From Welwitschia mirabilis (taxonomy: Eukaryota; Gnetophyta; Gnetopsida; Welwitschiales), in assembly GCA_051453625.1 (NCBI GenBank), contig JBOZIK010000001.1, positions 103,987,564-104,051,563 on the forward strand: a stretch of DNA of 64,000 nucleotides, written 5' to 3'. The notes beneath the pieces were generated by a model. The model worked only from the letters and a program-made list of their open reading frames with translations. It searched no databases and was not told the DNA's origin. The position numbers and the translations under genes were made by a program. Shown here piece by piece: positions 23,301-35,849 of this stretch. Numbering within the stretch: position 1 is the first letter of the stretch; each line of letters begins with the position of its first letter.

Positions 23301-24639
23301 TCTTTCAAAATTTTTATTTTTTATTTTATTATTTTATATTAGATTTTTATTTTAGGATCGATTTTTCTTTTAGGCTAGATTTAATTATAAAAAGATAAAA
23401 ACATTTGTACTTGATGTTTTTTCTTGGCTAAAACCACTTAAGCACTACCACATTTACAATCATCATCTTAAATGTTTTCATTTAGGAAATCCCAAATATC
23501 ACCCATAACATAAAATAAATCATCATTTCCTTAAACCTCATCATCCACACCCTATAGTTTGGCATCATTTAATAAAACTCACTAACCACCTTTCTTTCCA
23601 TTTATCTATGAATTCTTAAGACTTAATAATCTTGGTTAATGACCCATAACAAATAAATCATTAACAAGTGATCACATTGTGATTATAAACTAGGTAGAAT
23701 TTAAGTTTACTTGTACTTTTTAAGAAATGTTTTAATATAATGGCCATTGTCTTAGGCATTTTTATCTTCTGCATTTATAGGTATTTGAATTAGTTTTCAT
23801 TTTTATTTCCATGAAATTCATATAAAAGATCTAGTCTTAATGATTTTCATCATGTGGTATAACCTTTCATCCCATTCCTATTCTATTCATTCATCATTGA
23901 ATTCAACTTGCAACATCAAAAATTATCATTGCAACTGATAAATCATTTCATAAAATATTACCTATAGAATCCTAAAACACCTAGTTCCATCACTAGTCCT
24001 TACTAGCATTGCTTCCATTTTTTAAATTCCACCTTCAAACTCTACTATAACTAACTCATCTCATTTATAGTTTTTTCAAATTTTTAGTCCCTAGTAAAAT
24101 TATCTAGAAACTAACTATAATTCATTTCCAATCATCATATTTCATTTTCACCTTCATTTCCATTTTCCTCATCTTTACAAAAATCATAATTGTCAGAGCA
24201 AGTGATTGATTATTACTTCTAAGAGTATCTTACTTTTTGCATTTTCTTGTGCATTGCATTATAATCTATTTTAGCATATTTCACATGATAGCTTAAAATT
24301 TTTAGCATTATATTTTTTTTGTAAATTTTGCTTTCATCAAAATAATTTTCTATCCTATTGTATGAAAAGCCACATAATATAAAATTTTCTTTTCAAATAC
24401 TTTGACTTATTCTCAAAAGCTTTATATTAAATTTTCTATCTCTTTGACTTTAAGAATAAAGTTTAGTTTTTATTAGGAGGTACAGCATCCATTTTTTATA
24501 AAAAATTTTAAACTTTAATGGCTTATTTTTCAAAATTAATCAAAAAAATTTTTAAACTTATGTTATTTTTATATTTTAATATTTCATTAATCTATTTTTT
24601 ATATTAATCATTTCTTCACCAATATTTTGCTAAGAGACT

Positions 24640-24905
24640 AGAAAAAGTCTAGTTAATAGGTGTGTTTACACACAAAAATTCACATTTCAAGGAAGTATAT
24701 TTGATCAATTTTGCATTTGAAAAGATATTAAATGAGTAATTTTATCATAAAATGATGTTTTCTACCCTTGTTTTCAATTTCATGAAATTATGAACTTTTC
24801 CATAACATTTTTAGGATTATTTCTACCTTTTTAAAGACACTTGTAAATTGAAAAAGTTCCATCAAAAAAGCCGACATTGCCATCCAAATCATCAACTCCA
24901 CTGAT
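24640..24905 (+). repeat. Polypurine region and truncated 3' LTR of the Tat-like element
   Basis: AAAGTCTAGTTAATAGG leads into TGTTTACACAC (24663), which aligns with the 5' LTR start at 18545 until about 24905. The match then stops, so the LTR is truncated. Confidence 0.55.
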
Positions 24906-25430
24906 ATTAGCTATTAAAATATCAATCCTTTAAATCCTACAAAGCATTAAAGGAATAAATCTAAGAAATAAATATGAAAAATCATTCAAGATATATAATT
25001 GCATAACTAGTAATTTTAACTAAATTAGATATGAGAAGTAAAGTAAATTCAATTACAAATCAAATCACATTCACTAACGATGTAACCATTACAAAGAGTA
25101 CCATGTCAGAGATCAACATCTAAAGTAATACATGATGGATGCCATATGAATAAGTCATTTTTCATACTTTAAGAGGAAGAAAGGAGCTTAGAACCTTATG
25201 ATGATGTAAGCCCTCATCATAGAAAATGGTAGAGTTCTCATGGATGATGATGAATAACACTTTAATGATGGTAGATTATAAGCTACATGATCAAGTGATA
25301 TATTAAATATGAAGGATGATTAATGCTTTAGATAATCTATTCCTTTATAACTCTCCTTAGGTCTGAAGATATCTATTGATTCATTATCATTATTAATATA
25401 TGAATAGTAATAGATCTCCCCAGGTGGTAG
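24906..25430. repeat. Dispersed repeat family X, copy 3
   Basis: AGGAAGAAAGGAGCTTAGAA followed by CCTTATGATGATGTAAGCCC (about 25170-25215) matches the blocks near 7840 and 9180. Neighbouring wording (AAAGCATTAAAGGAATAAA, GCATAACTAGT) also agrees loosely. No coding sequence is seen. Confidence 0.4.
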
Positions 25431-27825
25431 GATATAGATATTTGATCCTTAGTCTTCCTAGATTAGTTTTGTACAAGGATACAAGGCTAATATTTCAACT
25501 TATCATATGTTTTATTTATCCTCCTTCACAAAATCTACTTAGCCCTAGAACATTAGTCGCATGAGTAGTTCACATAATAATGCTAGTCTCTTTAGCCATC
25601 TTTGCTCTAAAGAAGCAAAGGGAACTCAGGATGATTTATAAATAAAATATTGAAAGTCCTCCTTCTTAATAATAATTTTGGTAACTAATAAATAAGCATG
25701 GTTAGTACTAAATTAATGATAAATATGATATTATATCCTTGAAATATATTAATTTACTAAGGTTTAACATCAAATTAAAAAAAATCTATGTGTAAATAAA
25801 TAGTATTATGAGTAACATGTTTTAATAATTTAGATTAAATACATGTAACTAGGTGTGAGATATCATTCAATACTATGTTTAATCTTGAAATTCCATGAGT
25901 AATTTAAAGTTGATAAATATAATGATCTAAAACCTTAAGCAAAAAACAAAATTCCCACATCAAAATTTCATCTCATTTTCCATTCATTTCCCAAAGTTTA
26001 ATCTTGGCTTCTAAAATCTTAATTCTTAATGGCATGTCAAGTCTTGTTAAAATAAATACAAATCTAAAATTTGGACATGATTCATGGCCATACCAATATC
26101 AATCATTATTTTCTAAAACTTGATCAAGTTCTAAGATTTACTATTTCTTCTATAAAAATATTCATCATAAATCTTTACTATGCATCAAATCTACCTAAAC
26201 TAGAGTTAATCCTTCATTCTTATAAGCCCATTAAGATCTTATTGATTTATATCTAACTAGTTTAATTAGTGTCACCATTATATTTACTCATTCCACTATC
26301 CTTTTATTGTATAGCACTCTTAGCTAAAGCCACCATTTTAGGAAAATATAGAGAATTTATTGTAAAGGATGCGTTTAGACAGTTTCTATAGTAGCATGCC
26401 ACTATTTATGTAGAAAAGATGGAGATATGTGGACTGGGCTACTTGATGTTAGCAAAAGTAGAAAAACATGCCTTATAGGATAGGGAAAGAGTAATATTCC
26501 AACATTTTTTTGCTGCATGGAGTCAAAGAAGAAGCAAAGAATCAAAAGGCAAATAAGGAAATCCATGAGTTCTTTCTCTTAGAGTCAAAGTTGTTAAAAT
26601 TTTTGCCACTCCTACTTTTTATAGATTCTTAGGCCTTATCAACGTTGATTTTTATTCTATGTTTTTTATAGATATTTATCATTATTGTATGACAAGCTTG
26701 ATATGCAATATGGCTCTGATATAAAAGGTGCACTTCCTTCTAAGTACTTATTTAAAAATCAATTAGCCTTATTTAGGTTAATCATTAAGAATATGTATTC
26801 TTCATCTTATGTCTTAAATGCCTACTCTCCTTTCCTATCTCTCATTTTTATTATTAAAAATGAGAAGATATTTAATATATGTAAGTTTATCTTTTATGTA
26901 CTTAAATAAAAAAGGGAAAATACTAAAAATATTCTCCTCCCAATACTTTAATTTATTAATTATGGTAATTTTTTTCATTTAAAGGGGTGGAATGAGAAAG
27001 TCATAGATCACATTTTTTATAGAAAAGTTATAAGTGTAAAGACTTATAACTAACCAAATTAGATTTTAAGAGAAAAAGTGAAATCATTCAAGGATCAACA
27101 AGAAAAAGAAAAATAAAAAGAATAAAAGGAGCAAGGCCACCACCAGATCCACCTTAACAAAGATTAAGGACTTAAACTCCTACTTCCTCCCATCCTAACA
27201 AAAATACAGTGCATTAAGATAGTTCCTAGAAGTTAGAGTAAAATGAATTCAAAGACTCTAGAAGAGAATGAGGAACTTATAGGGAGGTAATACATATATT
27301 AATGAGCTCCAAATGATCCTTATCACTAGGGAAAAGAGGAGGCCTTATCTTAGGAGGTATTCTATTAGAAGGTCTTATTATATTTAATGTTTACTTTCTT
27401 ATTTTTTCTATCTTTTCTTCCTATCTTCTTGTTTTCGTCTCACCACATGTACTAATTTTCATGCTAAGTAATATAAATATGCATTTTTTAATATGTAATA
27501 TGGTTTTATGTGCTATTTTCTAACTTAAATATTGAGGAAAATTTGTAGATTAGTTAGAGGTGAAGATAACATATTTTCTTTGCTTAGAAATTTCTTGAAA
27601 TTGAAAAATTACAACTAATATAACACTTTTAAGGATGGAAAATTTTCTTTTAACTTTATAATTCTTGTTGATTTTGATATATGAAATTTATATGAGTGTT
27701 AATTAAGATTTACAAACTCATTGGTTCCCATAATTTCAATTATTACAAAATTTTTAATTTGTTGGATAGCCTTTATGACTTCACATTATTTACTATTTTC
27801 TACATTATTTAATATTTTCTAAGGG
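25431..27825. other. Decayed AT-rich DNA, probably transposon interior
   Basis: No domain can be read. A Lys/Arg/Pro-rich remnant near 27090-27170 and the purine-rich border that follows suggest the 3' interior of another Tat-like element, but this is weak. Confidence 0.35.
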
Positions 27826-27860
27826 ACTATAAAATGGCTAGTTAAAGGGGTTTTTAAATT
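27805..27860 (+). mobile_element. Second Tat-like polypurine region
   Basis: TTTTCTAAGGGACTATAAAA and GGCTAGTTAAAGGGG parallel the border at 24620-24662. An LTR start would follow at about 27850, but no partner LTR was found. Confidence 0.35.
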
Positions 27861-28329
27861 AAAACTTTACATATTTGACCCCTAAATTAATATGTTTTAA
27901 GGCTGTAAATGCTATACTTATAGTTAAATTATTAATAACTATGTCTTATTCTTTGATTCTTGAAACTGTCATTGAGAAGGATATACTTTCAGTATTTTAT
28001 TTACATGTCATCCTAAGCTATTTAAACTTCATTATAGCTGAGCTAGTAAAAGTTACTCGCAATGTCATTAGATCTAACATCATCATCATTGCTTTAGAGT
28101 ATAATGGGTTTTGCAAAAGATGAAATGTTAAGTAAATGATAATTGAATAGATAAACATTATAGCCTAGTGCTTAATTAGTCTATAAAGATAAAGGACTAT
28201 ATATCCATGTTTTATTGCCAAAGGAAATATGTCACTATCCATTTTTTAATAATAAGGATGTACCAAAAGACATCTACAACCCTAAGGATGGCTATATAAG
28301 TAGATCCCATCACACTCCTTGAAAAAATC

Positions 28330-28894
28330 NNNNNNNNNNNNNNNNNNNNNNNNNNNNNNNNNNNNNNNNNNNNNNNNNNNNNNNNNNNNNNNNNNNNNNN
28401 NNNNNNNNNNNNNNNNNNNNNNNNNNNNNNNNNNNNNNNNNNNNNNNNNNNNNNNNNNNNNNNNNNNNNNNNNNNNNNNNNNNNNNNNNNNNNNNNNNNN
28501 NNNNNNNNNNNNNNNNNNNNNNNNNNNNNNNNNNNNNNNNNNNNNNNNNNNNNNNNNNNNNNNNNNNNNNNNNNNNNNNNNNNNNNNNNNNNNNNNNNNN
28601 NNNNNNNNNNNNNNNNNNNNNNNNNNNNNNNNNNNNNNNNNNNNNNNNNNNNNNNNNNNNNNNNNNNNNNNNNNNNNNNNNNNNNNNNNNNNNNNNNNNN
28701 NNNNNNNNNNNNNNNNNNNNNNNNNNNNNNNNNNNNNNNNNNNNNNNNNNNNNNNNNNNNNNNNNNNNNNNNNNNNNNNNNNNNNNNNNNNNNNNNNNNN
28801 NNNNNNNNNNNNNNNNNNNNNNNNNNNNNNNNNNNNNNNNNNNNNNNNNNNNNNNNNNNNNNNNNNNNNNNNNNNNNNNNNNNNNNNNNNNNNN
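28330..28894. other. Assembly gap (565 N) with short duplicated flanks
   Basis: AAAAAATC ends the left flank and begins the right flank. The match is short enough to be chance in such AT-rich DNA. Confidence 0.95.
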
Positions 28895-28984
28895 AAAAAA
28901 TCTTTGATCATTAGAGATTATCAATCATGCTTCTTGGAGTCTTCCATTAGTGGAGCTTGATTTTTCATCTATTCAGTAGAACTT

Positions 28985-29330
28985 TACTTTGTTAGAACTA
29001 GAATTCCCATGGTTACGATAAGGGCTTATCTCATCACGAGGTTCTAAGCCTTTCTTCCCCCTTCTTAAGTATGAGAGAATGATTGACTTATCTACCATCT
29101 GTCTTATCAAGCTTTAGTATCTGATCTATGTTAATTTGATACTTACTGTAATGTTTACATCATGAGTAAATACACTTTAATATTTGATTGGATTTTCTTT
29201 ATTCATATGTCATTAATGTAATTATGATTATTAGTTATGCAATAATTTATCCTAAATGTTCTTTTATATTTTTTTCTTAGATCTTTTTCTTCAATTTATT
29301 ATTAGGGTTTAGATGACTGATATGCTAGAG
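28985..29330 (-). repeat. Dispersed repeat family X, copy 4 (inverted)
   Basis: GGGCTTATCTCATCACGAGG followed by TTCTAAGCCTTTCTTCCCCC is the reverse complement of the family X block. The inverted orientation shows the family is dispersed, not simply tandem. Confidence 0.45.
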
Positions 29331-29699
29331 TACAAGATATTTCATGTTATTCTAGTGTTTTTGACATTTCATTGTAAAATGTAACATTTCTAATACTTAT
29401 ACTTTTATTACATCCAAAATATGAAATGAGTAATTAATTGCTTGTATCTGAATCCAATTTGTACTTAGCATAATATTTTCACTTAACTAAGGTTTTCTTA
29501 ATAGATTACCTTATGAACAGTCATTCCTAATCCCTAAGACAAGATATCTATTCTATGTAATGTACTACTCTACCTTTAAAATCCCTTTACAAAACTTTCC
29601 TACTCAAATCCTTATCCAAAACCTTCATTCAAATCTTTTGAGCTTTCAAATACCTCTATAATCCATGAGAGATAATGACAATTAGGGTCAACTACACTA

Positions 29700-31965
29700 T
29701 AATAGGATTCTCTAGTTTATTTACGTAAAACTGCTTCTTATACCTTAATAGAGAGGGCACATCATCTGAAAATTGTGAATTGTAATAAAAGTCAAATTGT
29801 AGTACTATACTTTATGAGCAAATACTCTTAGATAAATTAGTTTTATGTCCAAATCATATTTAATTTAATGTGATTCCCTTTAGATTTCTTATGCATAATG
29901 AATTTATGATAAACCTAGCAATTAATGTTGCTTCTTCCCACTAGCTTTTGTCCATGTTAGCTTTATTAAGAGTTATCTTACTATCTCTTTCAACACATGA
30001 TTTCTTCTTTCTACAATTCTAAACATGAAGTGTTCATTAAATTTTCATGATGTGAATTTAAGAAAATCTATGAAAATATCTTATCAAATCATACCACTCT
30101 TAATTTGGGTTGTCTTATTTCTTTTTTTTGCCTTTACTTTCATATAAAAAATCTATAGTGCTTCATGTTTATATTGCATCAAGTATATTTAATTAGACGA
30201 TGTGTACTCATTTATAAAAATAAGATGGAAAATATGTATTTCTTTCATTAGTATTTATGTTATGATTCTAATGTTTGTATTAGTCCTAAAGGTATTTTAT
30301 TATGCTTTTTAAATTTTCCAAGTTAAATAACATTTATTATCTTTCCTTTGAAACAATTCACATGAATTTCATTAATCATGTTAAAAATTTGAATACCATA
30401 AACAACATCAAGTATATCATGTACACATTTATAGTCTATGTATTCAAGAAATTTATGTTGTAACCTTATATAACATTGATTCTTTATGGTAAAGATAATG
30501 CTCATTGTGGCATGTAAAGAACACATTCCTTGAATATGTTATCCCATAGTTAAAATATGATTTTTTTCATTATATTAATAAAAAGGTTCTGATTATTATA
30601 TCTCTTGAACACCACATGATATCCTGATTTTCATAGCTAATAGTTAAATAATAAATTATGTTTAAATGGTTATTAATAATATAAATTTTAAATTATGATA
30701 CTCCCTAAGTTAGGTTTAAAATTATCATGCTTTTACTTTGAAATTTACTATCTATTCATTTGCTATTTATGTTTTTTATGCTACTTTTTTTTAAAAATTA
30801 TGAAATAAATTTCTGGACCTCACAATATTTTTCATGCTATTAGAGGAAATCTATAAGAAAGAAAATAAAAACATTTATTAGTAGTACTAGTATTTATTAA
30901 ATTAAATACCATACATCATGTGTCTATATTAATGTCAATGTTTTCCATGGTATATTTTTTTTTTTAACCATTTGCACATTATTATTACTTGATATATAAT
31001 TATATGATGATTTCATAGATGAATGATTCTTATAAGGTTTAATCTTTTCTATTCAACCATTTATTTCAGCTATTTCCCACATGATTGTTTATATTATTCC
31101 AACATTACTCAATAGACTATCCAAATGTTTTGCAGATAGTGTAGAAATCTAATTTTATTCCATGCTTAAAATTATTCCATAACTTCACTACTTTCTTGGC
31201 ATTTTCTACTCTAGGTCCCTGATTTTCTACACTCATCATATTATCTATTAGTCTAGGATATACTTAAATTATTTTAATAGGTGTGATTACTAGGTCATAT
31301 TTATGGCGTAGTGCCTTAAGACATAATGCTCTAAATTTGAATTAAATAGTATCCTCCCTTTTTCCTGAAGCCATTTATTTATAGAATTCTTTTGATAGAT
31401 TAGCCCAGTGAGTGATTTATTTTTACCTAATCCTACAGTTTCCATCTGTCCTAGTAAATCTCTCATATTTAACTCATTGATCATACCATACACATTGCAA
31501 ATCTTGGCCCACATATTAAAGATAATTTTTTCATTACCTACAATATGTTCAGTATCTCTATTAAGTGATGATAGTATCATTATCTTATTATAAGCTTCAA
31601 ATCCTTTAAAGTATGATTGCTTAAGTCTATAAGAATTACAATGAGATTCTCTGTTCCTTGTTCTTGGAAGAATAGTTCTCTATTTTTCTCCATATTATGT
31701 AGTTTTAGGATCCCTTAATCTCTCTTTAGAATTAGGAATAAGACAAAACATCTCTAAGTACTTTAAGTCCTTTTCTGGAGGTGATATCATACTCAGATCA
31801 ACTCTCATTTATATGGTGCTATTCTCATCTAAATCATACATCAACTTCTTTGCTACTATAATTAACGATTTCTTAATGATATCTTCATTAATGATCATTT
31901 CACTATTTTCATTACTAAATGCCATGTTCTTCACAAGATTTTGCTATAATTTGATCTTGATTTTA
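29700..31965 (-). mobile_element. Ty1/copia relic, minus strand (gag to integrase)
   Basis: From the PBS leftwards: a gag-like frame (31960-31290) with MILSSLNRDTEHIV and MINELNMRDLLGQMETVGLG, a middle part without readable motif, and an integrase remnant (about 30100-29860) with NKANMDK, WEEA and a RFIINS block as in copia integrases. Stops and shifts are frequent. No reverse transcriptase is readable downstream, so the element is truncated or too decayed. Confidence 0.5.
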
Positions 31966-31969
31966 TTTA

Positions 31970-31987
31970 ATTAGGCTTTGATCCCAT
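31970..31987 (-). promoter_or_regulatory. Decayed primer binding site
   Basis: Minus-strand ATGGGATCAAAGCCTAATT differs by a few bases from the TGGTATCAGAGCC type. It lies just before the gag-like frame of the minus-strand copia relic and suggests an LTR to its right, whose end was not found. Confidence 0.45.
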
Positions 31988-32269
31988 GTTAAAATAAAAT
32001 CAAAGTTTGATGATATCATGTTTGTTTATCACAATTTCTTCAAAGATCTTTCAAAGATTTACCTTAGAAATCTTGACTATATTTTTCACCAGAATACTAC
32101 TTACATCATTTATGATTATTTTTGATAATCTGCTATGAAAGGAAATGACTTATAATTCATGTCTCTTCATAGTTGAGTTTAACAGTTATAGTAGATTATA
32201 GATTTAATTTTCTTACACATTTTAATATAATTAATTGTAATCATATATGTATTTTAATATGAATAATTA

Positions 32270-32430
32270 GAGCTAGTTGTAATCCTACTAAGGACATTCA
32301 TCCTCTATTTAGAAGGTCATGAGTTTAAACCTTTGGATACTGTAAATCATTTGTTTAGGCAATCATGGTGGCTATACTTTTAAAGTAGGTTCAATTACTA
32401 AAAGTTTTAAGTTTGACATCCCTATATAAA
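32270..32430 (+). repeat. SINE-like copy 1
   Basis: A tRNA-like B box (GAGTTTAAACC, 32321-32331) is preceded by CATTCATCCTCT and followed by CTTTGGAT. Further on, GGTGGCTATACTTTTAAAG and AAGTTTTAAGTTTGACATCC also occur in copy 4 at 53,265-53,500. The shared head and tail across copies in both orientations indicate a short dispersed element. Confidence 0.5.
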
Positions 32431-32984
32431 TAATAGATAAGTACATGTATTATTTTCCAAATGTGTATTGTAAAATCAAATCTTTTTATATTATCATTAC
32501 TATTATGATAATCGTACATAAAATAATTTTAATATAGTTTGAATAAGAGTATAATTCTAACACTACATGAGGTTCTTGATGACTAGATAGAATATAATCG
32601 ATAAAAAAATTTAAGAGTAAAAACAAGAGCATGGATTAACATTTTTCTCTCACGTATGGGTAAACTTCAACTAGCCAAGTCATGCATTAACTCTTTGATG
32701 AATTATAGATGCTCAATGGAAATCCCTCCAAGGGGAATTTCTAAACAAACAAATTAAACTGCATGTAACTTTATTTGATCATTAGGCAAGGGTAGAGAAA
32801 GGTTTCACTTGGTGAATTAGGAAAAATTTTCTAGCCTAGTTAAGTCGAGGGGCATAGGAATTAAAATGCATATGATATTGACCTTTAGATTTTTTGTAGA
32901 CTTATTCATATGATGAGGTAAGAGGATAGTGTAATTTGGATTATTTTATGTAAAAAGAAATATGGGTAGTAACCATACCTCTTA

Positions 32985-33135
32985 TCTTTAAAGAATCTAA
33001 TTACAATAATGAATGATTTAATTACACCCAAAGCTTCTTAGTATGTCAATTAGTGTATCAAAGGTTTAAATGCACAACCTCTTAAATGGAAGACAAGTGT
33101 GCCACTAATTAGACTATCAACTCCTTGTCATATAA
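32985..33135 (-). repeat. SINE-like copy 2
   Basis: On the minus strand, GTTGATAGTCTAATTAGTGG is followed by GAGGTTGTGCATTTAAACC (B-box-like, 33073-33063) and TGTAATTAAATCATTCATT. It is the same order of blocks as copy 3 at 51,440-51,615. Confidence 0.5.
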
Positions 33136-33370
33136 GAAGAAATATGACACCTATTGGACTACCATCCCATTGCCGTGTAAAAAGAAATATGGGTTGAAAT
33201 ACCAAGTATTAGCCTTTTAAAACTTCTTTGCTAACAGAAAGACAGAATCGGAAGATACTTTGGACATGGGGAAAACTCTTAAATGGATTTCCACATGGCT
33301 AGTGAAAAAGGAAAAAATTGAAGATAATCAACCAAAATAAACGGTGTGAAAGAAGGCTCGCCAACAAAGT

Positions 33371-33760
33371 GGAGATTTATATAACGGAGATAGATTCTTT
33401 TTATTATTCCGCTCATAGGAGTAGACGATGAACGAATGAAAAGGTGGTGAAGGATGACCAACTATCAGTGTGGATGTTAATGGAGATTTATATAAACGAT
33501 GAAGGGTCCATTTTCATTCCCTGATAGAACAGCTACCCAGAATGAAAAGATGTGAAGGATGGCTACCCATCAGAGTAAAATAGCCAAGAATGAAGGCATC
33601 ATTTCTCTAATATGATGAGACGTTTAGTCACCATAAAAAGATTTGAAAGGACGGGTAATCACAAAAATGGCAGACACCAGTTGTTATTCCTCTGATAGAA
33701 ATACAAAGTTCCAGATGCACCTTAACAGAATGGAAGGTACAGATAATCCTGAGTCGATAA
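33371..33760 (+). repeat. Degenerate tandem units of ~85-110 bp
   Basis: GGAGATTTATATAA starts at 33371 and again at 33482. The following blocks GARGG..CATT.T.ATTCC.CTGATAGAA and ATGAAAAGRTGTGAAGGATG recur about four times, increasingly diverged, up to about 33760. They lie at the upstream edge of a GC-richer island that ends in a LINE. No coding capacity is apparent. Confidence 0.5.
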
Positions 33761-34900
33761 TGCGTAGTGGATGAGTTCTATCAGATACTCAAATATTGAT
33801 TTGAAAGTATGGTAGAAATGATAAGGTGATAAAGATTTGCATGACACCGTTGCCACGGAAAATCAATTGAGCGAGACGCCAACCTGACGCAAAATAATTT
33901 GGAAAGAGGGACTTTAATTTCTCAACGAGATGTCTTTTGTGTCTCATCAATGAAGAGACAACCCCTCGTCTGCTCTGTGAATGTGCAGGTAACAGACAGA
34001 TCTGTGAATGTGCAGGTAACAGACAGATCTGGAGTTAGATCGTGGATACCAAATGGCAAAGGCTTTTCGCTGGAGGACGGGCTGACGTTTTGAGAGGAAT
34101 AACGAAGTGGGACATCTGGAAAATTAGAAGAAGAATTTTTAGAAGTGATGTTATACCTTCACTCATCTTATGAGCAGGAGGATCTTTGCTTTCAGCTGGT
34201 GCTGTGCGTGTTGGCATGCTCTGCAAGAGCGATAGCAGAAGGTAGATTTTCATACAGTTTACGCATTCAGAAGAAACAAGGTGGTGGTTTCGAGACGCGA
34301 AGTTGAAAACGAGGCCCAGGGGCGGCAGATAAGCATCGGTGACTTCTGTGCGGTCCAGTCTGAAGGCGTGCCGATTCATTTTATCATCTGTGAGGTGGCC
34401 GCGCGTGAAGGGCTTCGAGCAGTGAAGTGGCGTGTGTAGGCGGGTTTGTTTTTCGCAGCGGCGACTTGTGGTGGCCTTTTGTGCGGCGTCACAGCAGAAG
34501 TTTGGCCTTTTCTTTGAACTCTTTGTCTTGGCTGGTCGCTGTCGCTTTATGTGGACCGAGCGGCGCTGCGTCCGTCGAAAGGTGGACCCTGAAGTGTTTC
34601 CATCACTCAAACATCCTCTTCTGTTTCTGGGAGCGCAAATGAGGAGAGGAAGTTTATGGATTCAGTCAACGAACACGGTGTTCACGATGGTTCTACTTTA
34701 ATTATGAATGTTGTCGTCCTCCGCTTTGATGTCCTGAAAGATATTTTGAATGAAACTGTGAATACTTTCACACCGCTCCACGTTATGGGTATTTTTTATT
34801 AGTACGAGTCCTCTCGCTACAGTTTTTTAAGATTCGGTCAAGAGGAAGTGGAAACCAGAAACATCAGATTAACCCTTGCATGTAATTTCACCGAACAGTT
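33761..34900 (+). other. GC-richer island upstream of the LINE relic
   Basis: Base composition shifts clearly, with GC-rich patches at 34315-34460 and 34540-34600, compared with the very AT-rich DNA on both sides. Open frames exist on both strands (34035-34610 minus, 34432-34701 plus) but overlap one another and show no domain. It could be the 5' UTR and promoter of the LINE that follows, or the remains of an unrelated gene's first exon. Confidence 0.4.
33974..34027 (+). repeat. Perfect 27-bp tandem duplication
   Basis: Two exact copies, 33974-34000 and 34001-34027, begin TCTGTGAATGTGC. Being a multiple of three, the repeat keeps the frame of a short plus-strand reading frame (33899-34093), giving SVNVQVTDR twice. 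Exact identity in an otherwise decayed neighbourhood points to a recent event. Confidence 0.9.
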
Positions 34901-35109
34901 TTTCGTCTTTGCTTCCAAAACTAAGGCAATGGCCTGACTTTGTGAAAAACTATCTATTTAGGATGTTTTGGTTCTTTCGTGGTCCTCCAATGATGGAAAG
35001 AGGATTTTGATCTAGAAAAGGAGAGTAAGGGCATTTTGTTGATTCAAGTCATCCACCTCACTTTTCTCCATGTGTAGATTTCCTTGTTGGTCAACTAAGT
35101 CAAGTTCTA

Positions 35110-35400
35110 GTGATGGAGTCTTTCTCAGGACTTTGGCCAAAAGCAACTTGTTGGGTTTGCATTAAGATTGATATGCAAAAGTCGAGACCTGGCTCTTTTG
35201 AGTTTAGTATTAAAAAAGAAAGCAATCAAGGAGAAAAATCTCATATCTCATGTTACCAAAACAATGTTACTATTGCGTGGATCCAAGCCACAAGAAGGCT
35301 CAATGTCATAATCTTCTAACAAATCTAGAAACTAGGAGAACATTAGAAGAACAAGTCACTAAAAAATTAAATGAGAAAGATATCCAAGAAAGCAAACGCT
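35110..35400 (+). pseudogene. LINE ORF1 fragment with CCHC zinc knuckle
   Basis: The first frame reads KATCWVCIKIDMQKSRPGSF, like the conserved block before the knuckle in plant LINE ORF1 (ARVCVEVDL...). After a frame change, CYYCVDPSHKKAQC (35265-35306) has exact CX2CX4HX4C spacing. ORF1 proteins of this kind bind RNA. The frameshift shows it is broken. Confidence 0.75.
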
Positions 35401-35849
35401 GAGGACGTGAATAGCAAGGATAAACCCATACCAATTTTAGTTGATAATGGGAATGGTAATACATCTAACGACTACTCTACAACTTAGAAAGAGAACCATG
35501 ACAAAGATAGTGATAGATTTGAATGAGTCTTCAAGAAATCTTATGCTTTTGTTACTCGAGAGAAACCCCTTTGCAATAATTTCCCTAAATGATATCATAT
35601 ATCAATATCAATAAGAAATAATCTCAAACCTCGTGATAAAAGAATAGTACATGTTGACCTTTACTTAAAACTTTTGAGTCTCATAATTCTTTCAAGACAT
35701 TAGTTATAGAGAAATATCCTCACTTCTCTACACTATTTCAATGAACTAAAACTTTTATGGAATGTAATGGGACTCTCAGACCCATGCCAAAGATATATCA
35801 TTTGAGATTATATTTAAAAGCTACACTTGTTTGTTGTTCTTCATTCTTC

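Larger units (their letters stand above)
18545..24905 (+). mobile_element. Decayed LTR element, probably Tat-like Ty3/gypsy
   Basis: Two copies of a sequence starting TGTTTACA occur at 18545 and 24663 and align over about 240 bp at roughly three quarters identity by eye. The first is a fuller LTR with a promoter-like CTATAAAGGGGCC near 19138. The second follows GACTAGAAAAAGTCTAGTTA and a short purine stretch, which resembles the polypurine region of Tat/Athila elements. The interior holds gag-like fragments (22380-23300) and a nested solo LTR (20352-21649). The 3' LTR is cut at about 24905 where unrelated repeat sequence starts. No RT motif is readable. Confidence 0.6.

Noticed and set aside
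34035-34610. 191-codon open frame on the minus strand in the GC-richer island
   Set aside because: No domain. It is overlapped by open frames on the other strand, as expected where stop codons are rare because of GC content. The composition (Arg/Ser/Thr/His mix) has no family pattern. It is kept only as part of the island.
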